The notes beneath the pieces are model-generated. The model saw only the letters and a program-made list of their open reading frames with translations. It ran no database searches and was not told the origin of the DNA. Positions 54,073 through 62,804 of a stretch of DNA of 64,000 nucleotides are shown here, piece by piece (position 1 is the first letter of the stretch; each line of letters opens with the position of its first letter). The translations under genes and the position numbers were made by a program. Origin of the DNA: Flavobacterium anseongense. Lineage in GTDB: Bacteria; Bacteroidota; Bacteroidia; Flavobacteriales; Flavobacteriaceae. The stretch lies in contig NZ_JAKIHN010000002.1 in the NCBI RefSeq assembly GCF_021608185.1, forward strand, positions 372,001 through 436,000. Reading direction: 5' to 3'.

Positions 54073-55392
54073 TTATGACAACACTTTTTTTGGAATTCTA
54101 AACAACAATAACATTCCGGCTAAGAAAAATACGCCCAAAAATACGATTGCAAATCTTGGACTTCCCGTAATTTGGTCTATTAATCCATAAACTATCATTC
54201 CGATAACAATTCCTATTTTTTCGGAAACATCGTAAAAACTAAAAAAGGAAGTGGTATCTTCGGTTTTAGGAATAAACTTAGAATAGGTCGATCTTCCCAA
54301 TGCCTGAATTCCACCCATAACTAATCCAACCAAACTTGCCATAATGTAAAAATGCATTGGAGTAGTTATGAAATAAGCAAAGCCACACAATAAAAGCCAA
54401 AAAGCATTTAGGGCAATCAGCACATTAACATTCCCAAATTTTGCAGAAGCTTTTGATGTTAAAATTGCTCCGAGGATGGCGATTAGCTGTATTAAAAGAA
54501 TACAGGTTATCAATCCGACTTGGCTTTCTTCCGGACTACTCCATTGAATTTCCTGTGCTCCAAAATATGTTGCGATTAGCATCACGGTTTGCACTGCCAT
54601 GCTAAAAACGAAGAAACTCAACAGGTATCTTTTTAGCGGAATATCAGATTGCAGCATTCCCCACACTTTTTTCAATTCTCTAAATCCTTTAAATATAATA
54701 GAGAAAGTAACGTCTTTATTATTGGAATTTCCTTTTGGCAGATAAAAATAAGTGTATTTACTAAAGACAATCCACCAAATGCCTACTGTCATAAACGAAT
54801 AGCGCATTGCTTTCATTGAAGCTTCTCCGGGTGTTCCTGAAATATTAAAAAGTGTCGGTTTCATTATCATTGCCAAATTGACAATCAATAATAAAACGCT
54901 GCCAATATAACCTAATGAATAGCCTTTTGCGCTTATTTTATCCTGCTGTTCAGGGAAAGCAATATCGGGTAAGTAGGAATTATAAAAAACCAGACTTCCC
55001 CAAAAACCAATCAGACCAAAAAAGTAAAATGTTAGTCCAAGACCAATATTATTTAAATCAAAAAAGTATAAACCAATACAGGACAAAGCGCCAATATAGT
55101 TGAAAATGCGCATGAAAATCTTTTTGTTTCCCATATAATCGGCAATACCGGAAAGTAATGGTGAAAAAAGCGCAACACAAAGAAAGGCAGCTGCTGTCAC
55201 AAAGCTAATCAATGCCGAATTTTTAAAACTGTATCCAAAAAGAGTAACATAAGGATTGTCTTTGTCAAACAAAGCGTTATAGAAAATTGGAAAAACTGCC
55301 GAAGCAATTACCAAACTATAAACCGAATTTGCCCAATCATAAAAAGCCCAGGCGTTGAGTAATTTTGGATGACCTTTTGGAAGTATTGGCAT
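54073..55392 (-). CDS. MFS transporter, UMF1/Atg22-like
   Basis: 439 residues, about twelve helices. The N-terminal LLNAWAFYDWANSVYSLVI motif (key YDWANS) is diagnostic of the UMF1 branch related to yeast Atg22; GIADYMGNKKIFM is the loop 2-3 MFS motif, and MGGIQALGRSTYSKFIPK occurs in the second half. Eukaryotic Atg22 exports amino acids from the vacuole; the bacterial substrate is unknown. The M48 peptidase gene upstream has its own terminator, so this gene is probably transcribed separately. Confidence 0.9.
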   Translation of the reverse strand: MPILPKGHPKLLNAWAFYDWANSVYSLVIASAVFPIFYNALFDKDNPYVTLFGYSFKNSALISFVTAAAFLCVALFSPLLSGIADYMGNKKIFMRIFNYIGALSCIGLYFFDLNNIGLGLTFYFFGLIGFWGSLVFYNSYLPDIAFPEQQDKISAKGYSLGYIGSVLLLIVNLAMIMKPTLFNISGTPGEASMKAMRYSFMTVGIWWIVFSKYTYFYLPKGNSNNKDVTFSIIFKGFRELKKVWGMLQSDIPLKRYLLSFFVFSMAVQTVMLIATYFGAQEIQWSSPEESQVGLITCILLIQLIAILGAILTSKASAKFGNVNVLIALNAFWLLLCGFAYFITTPMHFYIMASLVGLVMGGIQALGRSTYSKFIPKTEDTTSFFSFYDVSEKIGIVIGMIVYGLIDQITGSPRFAIVFLGVFFLAGMLLLFRIPKKVLS

Positions 55393-55409
55393 AAAATGTT
55401 TTTAAATAA

Positions 55410-55442
55410 AAAATCCCGTCTCGCTTGTGGGACGAGACGGAA
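55410..55442 (-). terminator. Terminator after the M48 peptidase gene
   Basis: CCGTCTCG (55416-55423) pairs with CGAGACGG (55433-55440), extended outward with one mismatch, with an A-rich stretch on plus that gives T on minus. It starts about 33 bases after the peptidase stop codon. Confidence 0.85.
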
Positions 55443-55474
55443 TTCAAATATACTCTTTTTTTGGAATAGATATG

Positions 55475-56296
55475 TTATTTAAACGTTACGCCAAACTTCA
55501 ATGCTTCGGCTTTTGCTATGGGAACCAGTTTTTTAAGATTGGCAATCCTTGTTTCGTCAGATGGATGCGTACTCATAAATTCCGGTGGTTTGTTTCCTCC
55601 TGAAGCTGTTGCCATTCTTGACCAGAAAACCACAGCTTGTTCCGGATTATATCCTGCAATGGCCATTAAGGTTAAACCAATTTGATCGGCTTCTGTTTCG
55701 TGGCTTCTGCTAAATGGTAACATTCCACCAATTTGTGTTGTTGCTCCGTACGCCGTCATTGCGATTTGTTGCGTTTCGGCACTTTTAGTGCCTGTAGCAG
55801 CCGCAACACCAACGGCTCCAAGTTGTTGGAGCATTCCAGCGCTCATTCTTTGTTGACCATGATTCGCCAAAGCGTGTGAAACTTCATGTCCCAAAACAGT
55901 TGCCAAACCAGCATCATCTTTTGTGATAGGAAGAATTCCTGAATACACGACAATTTTTCCACCAGGCATACACCAGGCATTTACTTCTTTGTTTTCAACT
56001 AAGTTATATTCCCATTGATAATCTTTCAGATAGCCTTGATACCCATTTGCATTCAGCCATTTCTCTGCTGCGTTTTTTATTTTTGTGCCAACGGTTACCA
56101 CTTTATTGGCATCGGCAGTTCCTTTGATAACCTTATTTTCTTTTAAGAATGTTCCATATTGAGCAAATGCCGAAGGCAAAATTTCGCTATTCGGAACTAA
56201 AGCAAGTGTTTGTTTTCCAGTAAACGGATTTTTGGCACAGGATACTATAAGTGCTATCACCAAGACACCACAAAGTAAAATTCTATTTTTACTCAT
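55475..56296 (-). CDS. M48 family metalloprotease, lipoprotein
   Basis: 273 residues from the ATG at 56296, chosen because MSKNRILLCGVLVIALIVSC is a lipoprotein signal with the lipidated Cys at residue 20; an in-frame ATG 25 codons upstream would hide it. Zinc motif HEVSH (137-141) with the third ligand in the RSHETEAD segment (about 198-204). Resembles the periplasmic M48 proteases of the LoiP/YcaL/BepA kind, which act in outer-membrane protein quality control; that role is inferred. Confidence 0.93.
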   Translation of the reverse strand: MSKNRILLCGVLVIALIVSCAKNPFTGKQTLALVPNSEILPSAFAQYGTFLKENKVIKGTADANKVVTVGTKIKNAAEKWLNANGYQGYLKDYQWEYNLVENKEVNAWCMPGGKIVVYSGILPITKDDAGLATVLGHEVSHALANHGQQRMSAGMLQQLGAVGVAAATGTKSAETQQIAMTAYGATTQIGGMLPFSRSHETEADQIGLTLMAIAGYNPEQAVVFWSRMATASGGNKPPEFMSTHPSDETRIANLKKLVPIAKAEALKFGVTFK

Positions 56297-56409
56297 GCGT
56301 GAATTTTTGTTTTTTTGGAATTCGTGACCCGAGCCTGAAAGGCGAACTGATGCAATAATCTTCGATTTCATAATGTTTCTATTTATTGAGTAACAAATTT
56401 ATGAATTAT

Positions 56410-58809
56410 TTATGCGCCGATGATATGTAATTCTGTGAAATCTTTATATAATATCAATGTGTTTTCTCCGTTTAACTTTAGAGAATCCAAAGAAATTTTC
56501 TCGTTATCAACTTCTACTTTCTTAACTTTAAAAGGCAATGCTTTTAGATTAATCTTAAAGTTTGAATAACCCGTTTCGAATGTTCCTTCTTTATGTTGCT
56601 GAATGATAAGTTCTTTCTCTTTTCCGTTTAAAGTGAATGTTCTTAACGAAAAACGTCCTTTGTTATAATCGTAACCATCCTGAGCATCTTCGTAAACGGT
56701 TGATTTTTCTTTTCCTAATTTATAATACACATCTAATGCTAATTCATCAAATTGCAATTCACCCACATATTGCTGTACAGGATATTTCGGAATGATTGCT
56801 CCTTCTTTGATAAAAATCGGAATCTGATCAAAATCGGTTTTTATCCAAAGTTCTTTTTTGCCTTCGATCAATTCGTTTGTCCAGTAGTTGTACCAATTCC
56901 CTTTCGGGATATACATTCTTCTTCCTTGCGCATTTGGCTCTAATATCGGGCAAACCAAAATCTGATTACCAAAAATAAATTCGTCTGTTCTGTAATGTGT
57001 ATGGAAATCGTCCTGGTCAAAATACACTAACGGCTTTAACATTGGCGTTCCTTCGTTTACATACTGCCAGAACATAGTGTATAGATAAGGGAGCAATTGA
57101 TAACGCAATTCGACAAACTTTCGGGTGATATCTATTACCTCTTCTCCAAATGACCAAGGTTCCTGTTCGCCGTGATCGCCCGATGAATGTGTTCGGCAGA
57201 AAGGATGAAAAACACCTAACTGTATCCAACGAGCATACAATTCGCCAGAAGGTTGCTCTGCAAATCCACCAATATCAGAACCTGTGAAACCCATTCCGGA
57301 AATCGACATTCTTTGCATTTGAATATTGGCAATCCACAAATGTTCCCAACTTGCGACGTTATCGCCTGTCCATGATGAAGTATAACGTTGTGCCCCTGAA
57401 TAAGCAGAACGTGTGATGATAAATGGTCTTTTTGGATAGGCAAATCGCTTCACCCCTTCATAAGTTGCTCTTGCCATTTGCGTTCCGTAGATGTTATGTG
57501 CTTTTCGGTGACTACACGGATTTCCATCATAATCATGACGTACATCATACGGAAAAGTTTTTCCGGGAACGTCCATAACTGCTGGTTCGTTCATATCATT
57601 CCAAACCCCTTTTACTCCTATTTCCGAAATTAATTCTTTGAATAATCCTGCCCACCATTCACGCACTTCGGGATTTGTATAATCGGGGAAATTACATTCG
57701 CCCGGCCAAACTTTTCCTTTCATAAACGGTCCATCGGCACGTTTGCAGAAATAGCTTTTAGCCAAAGCTTCCTGATACACCCAATAATCTTTATCTATTT
57801 TGATTCCCGGATCGATGATAACAACAGTTTTGAAACCATCTTTGGCTAATTCGGCTACCATTCTTTTTGGTTCGGGAAAATATTCTTTACTCCACGTAAA
57901 GCAACGGAAACCTTCCATATAATCAATGTCTAAATAAATAGCATCGCATGGAATTTTTAGTTCTCTAAATCTGTTGGTAACTTCTTTGACTTTGCTTTCA
58001 GGATAATAGCTCCATTTGCATTGATGGTAACCCAATGTCCACATTGGTGGCAATTCGGGTTTTCCTGTTAGATGTGTATAAGTTGTAACGACATCACTCA
58101 TTTTCGGGCCATAGACAAAGTAGTAATTCATTTCACCACCTTCTGCCCAAAAACTGGTTACGTTTCGGCGTTCATGACAAAAATCAAAATAAGTTCTGAA
58201 GGTATTGTCAAAGAAAACACCGTAAGCTTTGTTATGATGCAATCCTATGTAAAAAGGAACAACTTTGTATAACGGTTCCTGGTCTTTATGAAAAGCGTAT
58301 TGGTCTGTTGCCCAGTTTTCTACACGTTTTCCTTTCAGGTTTAAGTGTGTTGGCTTGTCACCCATTCCGTAGAAACTTTCTCCGTCTTTCGACATTTTAC
58401 TCATCTTTACGATGTTGCCACCGTATTCGTAATGTTCTTCCCAATGAAAACCGATTTCGTCTTCCAAGATTGTAAAGCCATCTATATCGTGAATTGATAT
58501 TTTTAGGTTTTTCTTGTTGATTTTACAAAATACTTTGCTGGTTTTTATCAGATAAAAAGTATTCTCTTCAACAACTTCGAGTTGATTGTAACCGTGCGAT
58601 TGTGTTTTATCGATTGCATACGAAAAGTCATTACTAAAATAACCTTTGGTAGTATAACGAAAACGGATTAAACTATCGCGAAGGATTGTAACTTTTAAAA
58701 TTACGTTGTTGTCAGTATTGAAATAAATACTGTCAACATCCTGTTCGAAACTAATTATTTTGGAAGGGAATTGATCGCCTTTATGTTCAAGTTCTTGATT
58801 GGTAATCAT
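56410..58809 (-). CDS. Glycoside hydrolase family 31, alpha-glucosidase type
   Basis: 799 residues, no signal peptide, so probably cytoplasmic. N-terminal beta-sandwich (about 20-230), then the TIM barrel with PPMWTLGYHQCKWSYYP, the nucleophile Asp in GVWNDMNEP (about 404) and the acid/base Asp in SWTGDNVASWEH (about 481), and a C-terminal beta domain. Members release glucose or xylose from alpha-linked chains. It follows glgB on the same strand by 187 bases, so degradation of stored alpha-glucan is a reasonable guess. Confidence 0.93.
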   Translation of the reverse strand: MITNQELEHKGDQFPSKIISFEQDVDSIYFNTDNNVILKVTILRDSLIRFRYTTKGYFSNDFSYAIDKTQSHGYNQLEVVEENTFYLIKTSKVFCKINKKNLKISIHDIDGFTILEDEIGFHWEEHYEYGGNIVKMSKMSKDGESFYGMGDKPTHLNLKGKRVENWATDQYAFHKDQEPLYKVVPFYIGLHHNKAYGVFFDNTFRTYFDFCHERRNVTSFWAEGGEMNYYFVYGPKMSDVVTTYTHLTGKPELPPMWTLGYHQCKWSYYPESKVKEVTNRFRELKIPCDAIYLDIDYMEGFRCFTWSKEYFPEPKRMVAELAKDGFKTVVIIDPGIKIDKDYWVYQEALAKSYFCKRADGPFMKGKVWPGECNFPDYTNPEVREWWAGLFKELISEIGVKGVWNDMNEPAVMDVPGKTFPYDVRHDYDGNPCSHRKAHNIYGTQMARATYEGVKRFAYPKRPFIITRSAYSGAQRYTSSWTGDNVASWEHLWIANIQMQRMSISGMGFTGSDIGGFAEQPSGELYARWIQLGVFHPFCRTHSSGDHGEQEPWSFGEEVIDITRKFVELRYQLLPYLYTMFWQYVNEGTPMLKPLVYFDQDDFHTHYRTDEFIFGNQILVCPILEPNAQGRRMYIPKGNWYNYWTNELIEGKKELWIKTDFDQIPIFIKEGAIIPKYPVQQYVGELQFDELALDVYYKLGKEKSTVYEDAQDGYDYNKGRFSLRTFTLNGKEKELIIQQHKEGTFETGYSNFKINLKALPFKVKKVEVDNEKISLDSLKLNGENTLILYKDFTELHIIGA

Positions 58810-58832
58810 AATGATTTTTTAAGTCGTGTTGC

Positions 58833-58840
58833 CAAATTTA
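58833..58840 (-). promoter_or_regulatory. -7 box for the GH31 gene
   Basis: TAAATTTG on minus (plus CAAATTTA), exact TAnnTTTG match, 24 bases before the ATG at 58809. It suggests that GH31 can be transcribed separately from the GlgE-route genes. Confidence 0.5.
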
Positions 58841-58917
58841 CAAAGATGAAATCTAAAACACAGCAACTTATTAGAGTAGTTTTTAACTATAACGTTTGCG
58901 ATTGGTGATAAATAAAA

Positions 58918-58980
58918 GAGCCACGAATGCACGAATATTTTTTTTTGAAAATTTGATTCAATTTATTCGTGTATTCGTGT
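58918..58980. repeat. Octamer repeats in inverted orientation between glgB and GH31
   Basis: CACGAATGCACGAATA (about 58922-58937) faces TATTCGTGTATTCGTG (about 58964-58979). The two are inverted copies with one mismatch, each made of two octamer-like units. The same unit precedes recG (28383-28400). Confidence 0.6.
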
Positions 58981-58996
58981 CAAATCACTATCTCCT

Positions 58997-60901
58997 TTAA
59001 GAAATCTTATAAACAGAAACTCCTAATGGTGGCAGCGTTATTTCGGCTGAATATTCTTTGTAGTTCCAAGGTGTTTTATCAATCTTGATTGGTTTGGTTG
59101 CAACAACGCCGCTTCCTCCGTATTCAGTACTGTCAGAGTTGAAAATTTGAGTTAGCTTTCCTTTTGTCGGAAGACCAATTCTGTAATTACTTCTAACAAC
59201 CGGCGTGAAATTACAAACCACCACAAGATTTTCTTTTTCGTTATTTCCTTTACGGATGTAACTCAACACTGCGTTTTCAGCATCGGAATAATTTATCCAT
59301 TCGAAACCATCTACGTGGAATTGTTTTTCATACAAAGCCGGATTGTTTTTGTACAACGCATTCAAATCGGTGATACATTTTTTGATACCATTGTGATAGC
59401 CAAATTGCAGTAGATGCCAGTCTAAACTTCCTTCGAAATTCCATTCTGAACTTTGCCCGAATTCAGCGCCCATAAACAATAAATTTGCTCCAGGATGCGT
59501 AAACATATAACCATACAACAAGCGTAAATTCGCAAAACGCTGCCATTCGTCTCCGGTCATTCTTCCTAAAATGGAATTTTTTCCATAAACTACTTCATCA
59601 TGAGATAATGGTAACATAAAATTCTCGGTAAATGCATATGTCATTGAGAAAGTCAAATCATTTTGGTGATACCTTCTATAGACACTTTCTTTCTTAAAGT
59701 ATTGTAAAGTGTCATGCATCCAACCCATCATCCATTTCATTCCGAAACCTAATCCGCCTATGAATGTTGGTCGCGAAACCATAGGGAAACTGGTACTTTC
59801 TTCGGCGATTGTTTGTGTGTCAGGAAAGTTCGAATATACCGCTTCGTTAAAATCTTTTAGGAAACTGATAGTGTCCAAATTTTCTCTACCACCGTAAATA
59901 TTTGGTTCCCATTCGCCGTCATTTCTTGAATAATCTAAATACAACATCGAAGCAACTGCATCAACACGCAAGCCGTCAACATGGTATTGGCTTAACCAAA
60001 AAATTGCATTGCTGATTAAGAAAGAACGCACTTCGTTTCTTCCATAATTGAATACCAAACTTTTCCAATCCGGATGAAAACCTTTTCTTCTGTCTGGATG
60101 TTCGTAGAGATTTGAACCGTCAAAAAAACCTAGCCCGTGTGCATCTTCCGGGAAATGTGATGGAACCCAATCGAGGATTACTCCGATTCCGGCTTGGTGC
60201 AATTTATCTACTAAAACCATGAAATCCTGTGGTTTTCCGAAGCGTGATGTTGGCGCAAAATAGCCTACGAGTTGATAACCCCAGGATGGATCATAAGGAT
60301 ATTCCATTACCGGCATGAACTCAACATGAGTGAAGCCAGTTTCTTTAACGTAATCAACCAATAGGTCTGCTAATTCAAGATAGGTTAAAAACTTGCCTTC
60401 GCTGTTTCTTCGCCATGAACCCAAATGCACTTCATATACCGAAAAAGGTTTGTCTAAACCATTTTTGTCTTTTCGGTTTTCCATCCATTTTTTATCTTTC
60501 CACTTATAATCTAAATCCCAAATGATAGAGGCTGTTTGAGGTGGATGTTCACAGTATAAGGCAAAAGGATCTGCTTTTTCGGTGATGATTCCGTTGTTAT
60601 TGGATTGGATTTTATATTTATAGGTTGTGCCTTTTTCGACACCGGGAATAAATCCTTCCCAAATTCCTGAACCATCCCAACGTACATTCAGTTGATGTTC
60701 ACCCTGAATCCAATAATTGAAATCGCCAACTACAGAAACTGACCGTGCGGCCGGTGCCCAAACGGCAAAGTAAACGCCTTTTACGCCATTGACTTCTGTA
60801 AGATGTGCGCCTAATTTTTCATATAATTTAAAATGCTTTCCTGCTTTGAATAAATCGATATCAAAATCGGTGAAAAGCGAATGTACTTGTACTTGGTTCA
60901 T
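58997..60901 (-). CDS. glgB: 1,4-alpha-glucan branching enzyme
   Basis: 634 residues. Adds alpha-1,6 branches by cutting and transferring a segment of an alpha-1,4 chain. N-terminal CBM48-like domain (about 30-115), then a GH13 barrel with the nucleophile Asp in GLRVDAVASM (about 315), acid/base Glu in TIAEESTSFP (about 367), and LPLSHDEVVYGK with the third conserved Asp. The length is at the short end for GH13_9 branching enzymes because the extra N-terminal module is missing. It follows maltokinase and glgE on the same strand. Confidence 0.96.
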   Translation of the reverse strand: MNQVQVHSLFTDFDIDLFKAGKHFKLYEKLGAHLTEVNGVKGVYFAVWAPAARSVSVVGDFNYWIQGEHQLNVRWDGSGIWEGFIPGVEKGTTYKYKIQSNNNGIITEKADPFALYCEHPPQTASIIWDLDYKWKDKKWMENRKDKNGLDKPFSVYEVHLGSWRRNSEGKFLTYLELADLLVDYVKETGFTHVEFMPVMEYPYDPSWGYQLVGYFAPTSRFGKPQDFMVLVDKLHQAGIGVILDWVPSHFPEDAHGLGFFDGSNLYEHPDRRKGFHPDWKSLVFNYGRNEVRSFLISNAIFWLSQYHVDGLRVDAVASMLYLDYSRNDGEWEPNIYGGRENLDTISFLKDFNEAVYSNFPDTQTIAEESTSFPMVSRPTFIGGLGFGMKWMMGWMHDTLQYFKKESVYRRYHQNDLTFSMTYAFTENFMLPLSHDEVVYGKNSILGRMTGDEWQRFANLRLLYGYMFTHPGANLLFMGAEFGQSSEWNFEGSLDWHLLQFGYHNGIKKCITDLNALYKNNPALYEKQFHVDGFEWINYSDAENAVLSYIRKGNNEKENLVVVCNFTPVVRSNYRIGLPTKGKLTQIFNSDSTEYGGSGVVATKPIKIDKTPWNYKEYSAEITLPPLGVSVYKIS

Positions 60902-60916
60902 TTTTGTTGTTTTTAT

Positions 60917-60957
60917 TTGGCCTCACCCCCAACCCCTCTCCAAAGGAGAGGGGAGTC
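60917..60957. repeat. GC-rich palindromic repeat upstream of glgB
   Basis: CCCCTCTCC (60933-60941), aaa, GGAGAGGGG (60945-60953) is a perfect nine-base stem in a C-rich context, only 32 bases before the glgB ATG on minus. The same motif class forms the left end of the recG insert (CCCTCC-aaa-GGAGGG). Confidence 0.75.
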
Positions 60958-61041
60958 TGATGTGGATTTTTTTTTTGTTTCATTAAATGCACTTTAGCAA
61001 TATAATTTTTATATCATCTTTATTATAATTCAAATCCTATC

Positions 61042-61122
61042 TAGCCCCGATTGCAGCAACTACCATGTAGTGCGTAAAGCGGGAATATGGTTTAGCAATT
61101 GCTCTGACCTTTCTCTCCTAAT
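61042..61122 (+). ncRNA. Dispersed structured element, copy D
   Basis: Stem 1 CCCG (61046-61049) with CGGG (61080-61083); stem 2 ACTAC (61059-61063), loop CAT, GTAGT (61067-61071). A further GGT...ACC hairpin (about 61089-61109) and CTCCTAAT (61115-61122) follow. It lies between maltokinase and glgB, both on minus, and reads in the opposite sense to them. Confidence 0.7.
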
Positions 61123-61127
61123 TTTTC

Positions 61128-61160
61128 ACATCGTACTTCCCACTTCATAACTCCTACCTC
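61128..61160. repeat. Heptamer-like repeats after the maltokinase stop
   Basis: Seven-base units GTACTTC, CCACTTC, ATAACTC, CTACCTC run up to the stop codon of the maltokinase gene at 61161. Weaker than the arrays at 9977-11894 but of the same period. Confidence 0.45.
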
Positions 61161-62783
61161 CTAATAGCCCATTATACTTTGAATTCCCCTTAAAGGAATC
61201 ACTGCCCAACGAGGTCTTGAATTCAGTTCGTAACCCAATTCGTAAACTGCTTTTTCTATCAGACAATATTTTAAAAGGAAATCTATTTCGTGGTTGTAAC
61301 CAATATTTAAATTTCCGGCTTGTGCTTTCTCGACATAGGTTTCCAAAAAGCAGCCTACGAAGTAATTGAACAAAACTTCGGCGGCTTTAAATAACTGCTC
61401 CTGCTCAAATGGATATTTGTCTTTGTTGTTGAAAATCGTTGCGTAAATCGCATAATGAAACGAACGAAACAAACCGGCAACATCTTTTAATGGCGGCTGT
61501 TTTACTTTTCGGTCACGAATGGTGCTTTCGGGTTCGCCTTCGAAATCGAGTAAATAGAAATCATCTCCGTTGACCAGAATTTGTCCCAAATGATAATCGC
61601 CATGAATTCGGATGCGCTCTGACTTCATTTTAGTCCAATCGAAATCGACAAAATGTTTACGGACTAGTTTTTTGTTTTCCATAAACTGATGCGCTAAATC
61701 TAATGCTAATCCATCTAATTTGTGTAGACTGTTTTCGATAATATTCAATCGGTTCTGGAACTGATAGAGCATTCTGTTTTTGAGCCAAACCGTATAATCT
61801 CCGTTATAAGTTGTTGGAGTAAAAGCTGTGTCGTGAATGTCTCCACCGAGCGCGATGTGCATTTCGGCTGTGCGTTTTGCAAGTGTTTGCAGGCGAAGAA
61901 ATAAACTCAATCCAACCCAATCAATAATTTCGGGTGGAATCTCATTAATCTTCACGCGTTTGAATAAAGGAATATCCGGTAGCTTATCTATTTTGATTTT
62001 TTTGGTTTTCAGGTTGCTGAACACACCATCGATTTCTTCGAGCATAAATTTCCATGCGTCGCCTTGATTCGGAACCAATTCCTGCATTAAACCCAGTGTA
62101 ATATTTCCTTCTGATAAAGCTAAATTGATACTTCCTGTATAAGCCGGTGAACTTTTGAAATGCATTCTTTCGGTAAGGAATCGGCTGATTTCATAATCGG
62201 GATTCGTGCTTACATAAATGCGTCGGAAAATCTTTAGTACAAAAGCATCGTTGTAAATAATAGAAGTGTTGCTTTGCTCCAATCCCATAAATTTTGATGA
62301 CTTGTATTCTTTGTCTTCAAACTTGGTTCCTTTGTGGAAAACCAGTTTTAATTCAGGATTATTTTTAGATTGAACAATATTATCAAACAGCAATTTTCTA
62401 AAATCTTCCTGATGTAGAGCATCGACCAAAAAACCCTGCTGATTGCCCATTTTTACGGGCGAAATGATAGTGCTTGTATCAAGCTCTTCTTCGGACATAA
62501 AAGCCAAGGGCATAAAGTAATGCTGGTAAAATGCTTCCTTGAAGTTTACTTCCAAAAGCACTCCGTAATAGCTATTCTTTTTGGATGTGATTTTGAAATG
62601 GTCAACCACTTCGATATACTTCAAAGTGCTGGCTTTCCCACCATACCAACGTTTGTTGATGATATAATTTTCTAAAATATCAGAAGAAAATACTTTGATG
62701 AATTCCTCGTCTTCAAACGCTGTTTTCCACTCTGTTTTAAAAACAAACGGTGTTGTAAAAGTATCTTGATTAGCATTTTCCAT
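61161..62783 (-). CDS. Maltokinase-like protein (Pep2/Mak type)
   Basis: 540 residues. N-terminal cap with the INKRWYGGKAS motif (about 42-52) of maltokinases, a kinase core similar to aminoglycoside phosphotransferases with the catalytic loop IRIHGDYHLGQILVNG (about 390-405) and the metal-binding LLDFEGEPE. ATP-dependent phosphorylation of maltose to maltose-1-phosphate, the substrate of GlgE, is the known reaction. In many bacteria the kinase is fused to trehalose synthase TreS; here it is separate. It lies 21 bases after glgE on the same strand. Confidence 0.9.
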   Translation of the reverse strand: MENANQDTFTTPFVFKTEWKTAFEDEEFIKVFSSDILENYIINKRWYGGKASTLKYIEVVDHFKITSKKNSYYGVLLEVNFKEAFYQHYFMPLAFMSEEELDTSTIISPVKMGNQQGFLVDALHQEDFRKLLFDNIVQSKNNPELKLVFHKGTKFEDKEYKSSKFMGLEQSNTSIIYNDAFVLKIFRRIYVSTNPDYEISRFLTERMHFKSSPAYTGSINLALSEGNITLGLMQELVPNQGDAWKFMLEEIDGVFSNLKTKKIKIDKLPDIPLFKRVKINEIPPEIIDWVGLSLFLRLQTLAKRTAEMHIALGGDIHDTAFTPTTYNGDYTVWLKNRMLYQFQNRLNIIENSLHKLDGLALDLAHQFMENKKLVRKHFVDFDWTKMKSERIRIHGDYHLGQILVNGDDFYLLDFEGEPESTIRDRKVKQPPLKDVAGLFRSFHYAIYATIFNNKDKYPFEQEQLFKAAEVLFNYFVGCFLETYVEKAQAGNLNIGYNHEIDFLLKYCLIEKAVYELGYELNSRPRWAVIPLRGIQSIMGY

Positions 62784-62804
62784 AACTAGTATTTTAAGTT
62801 AGGT

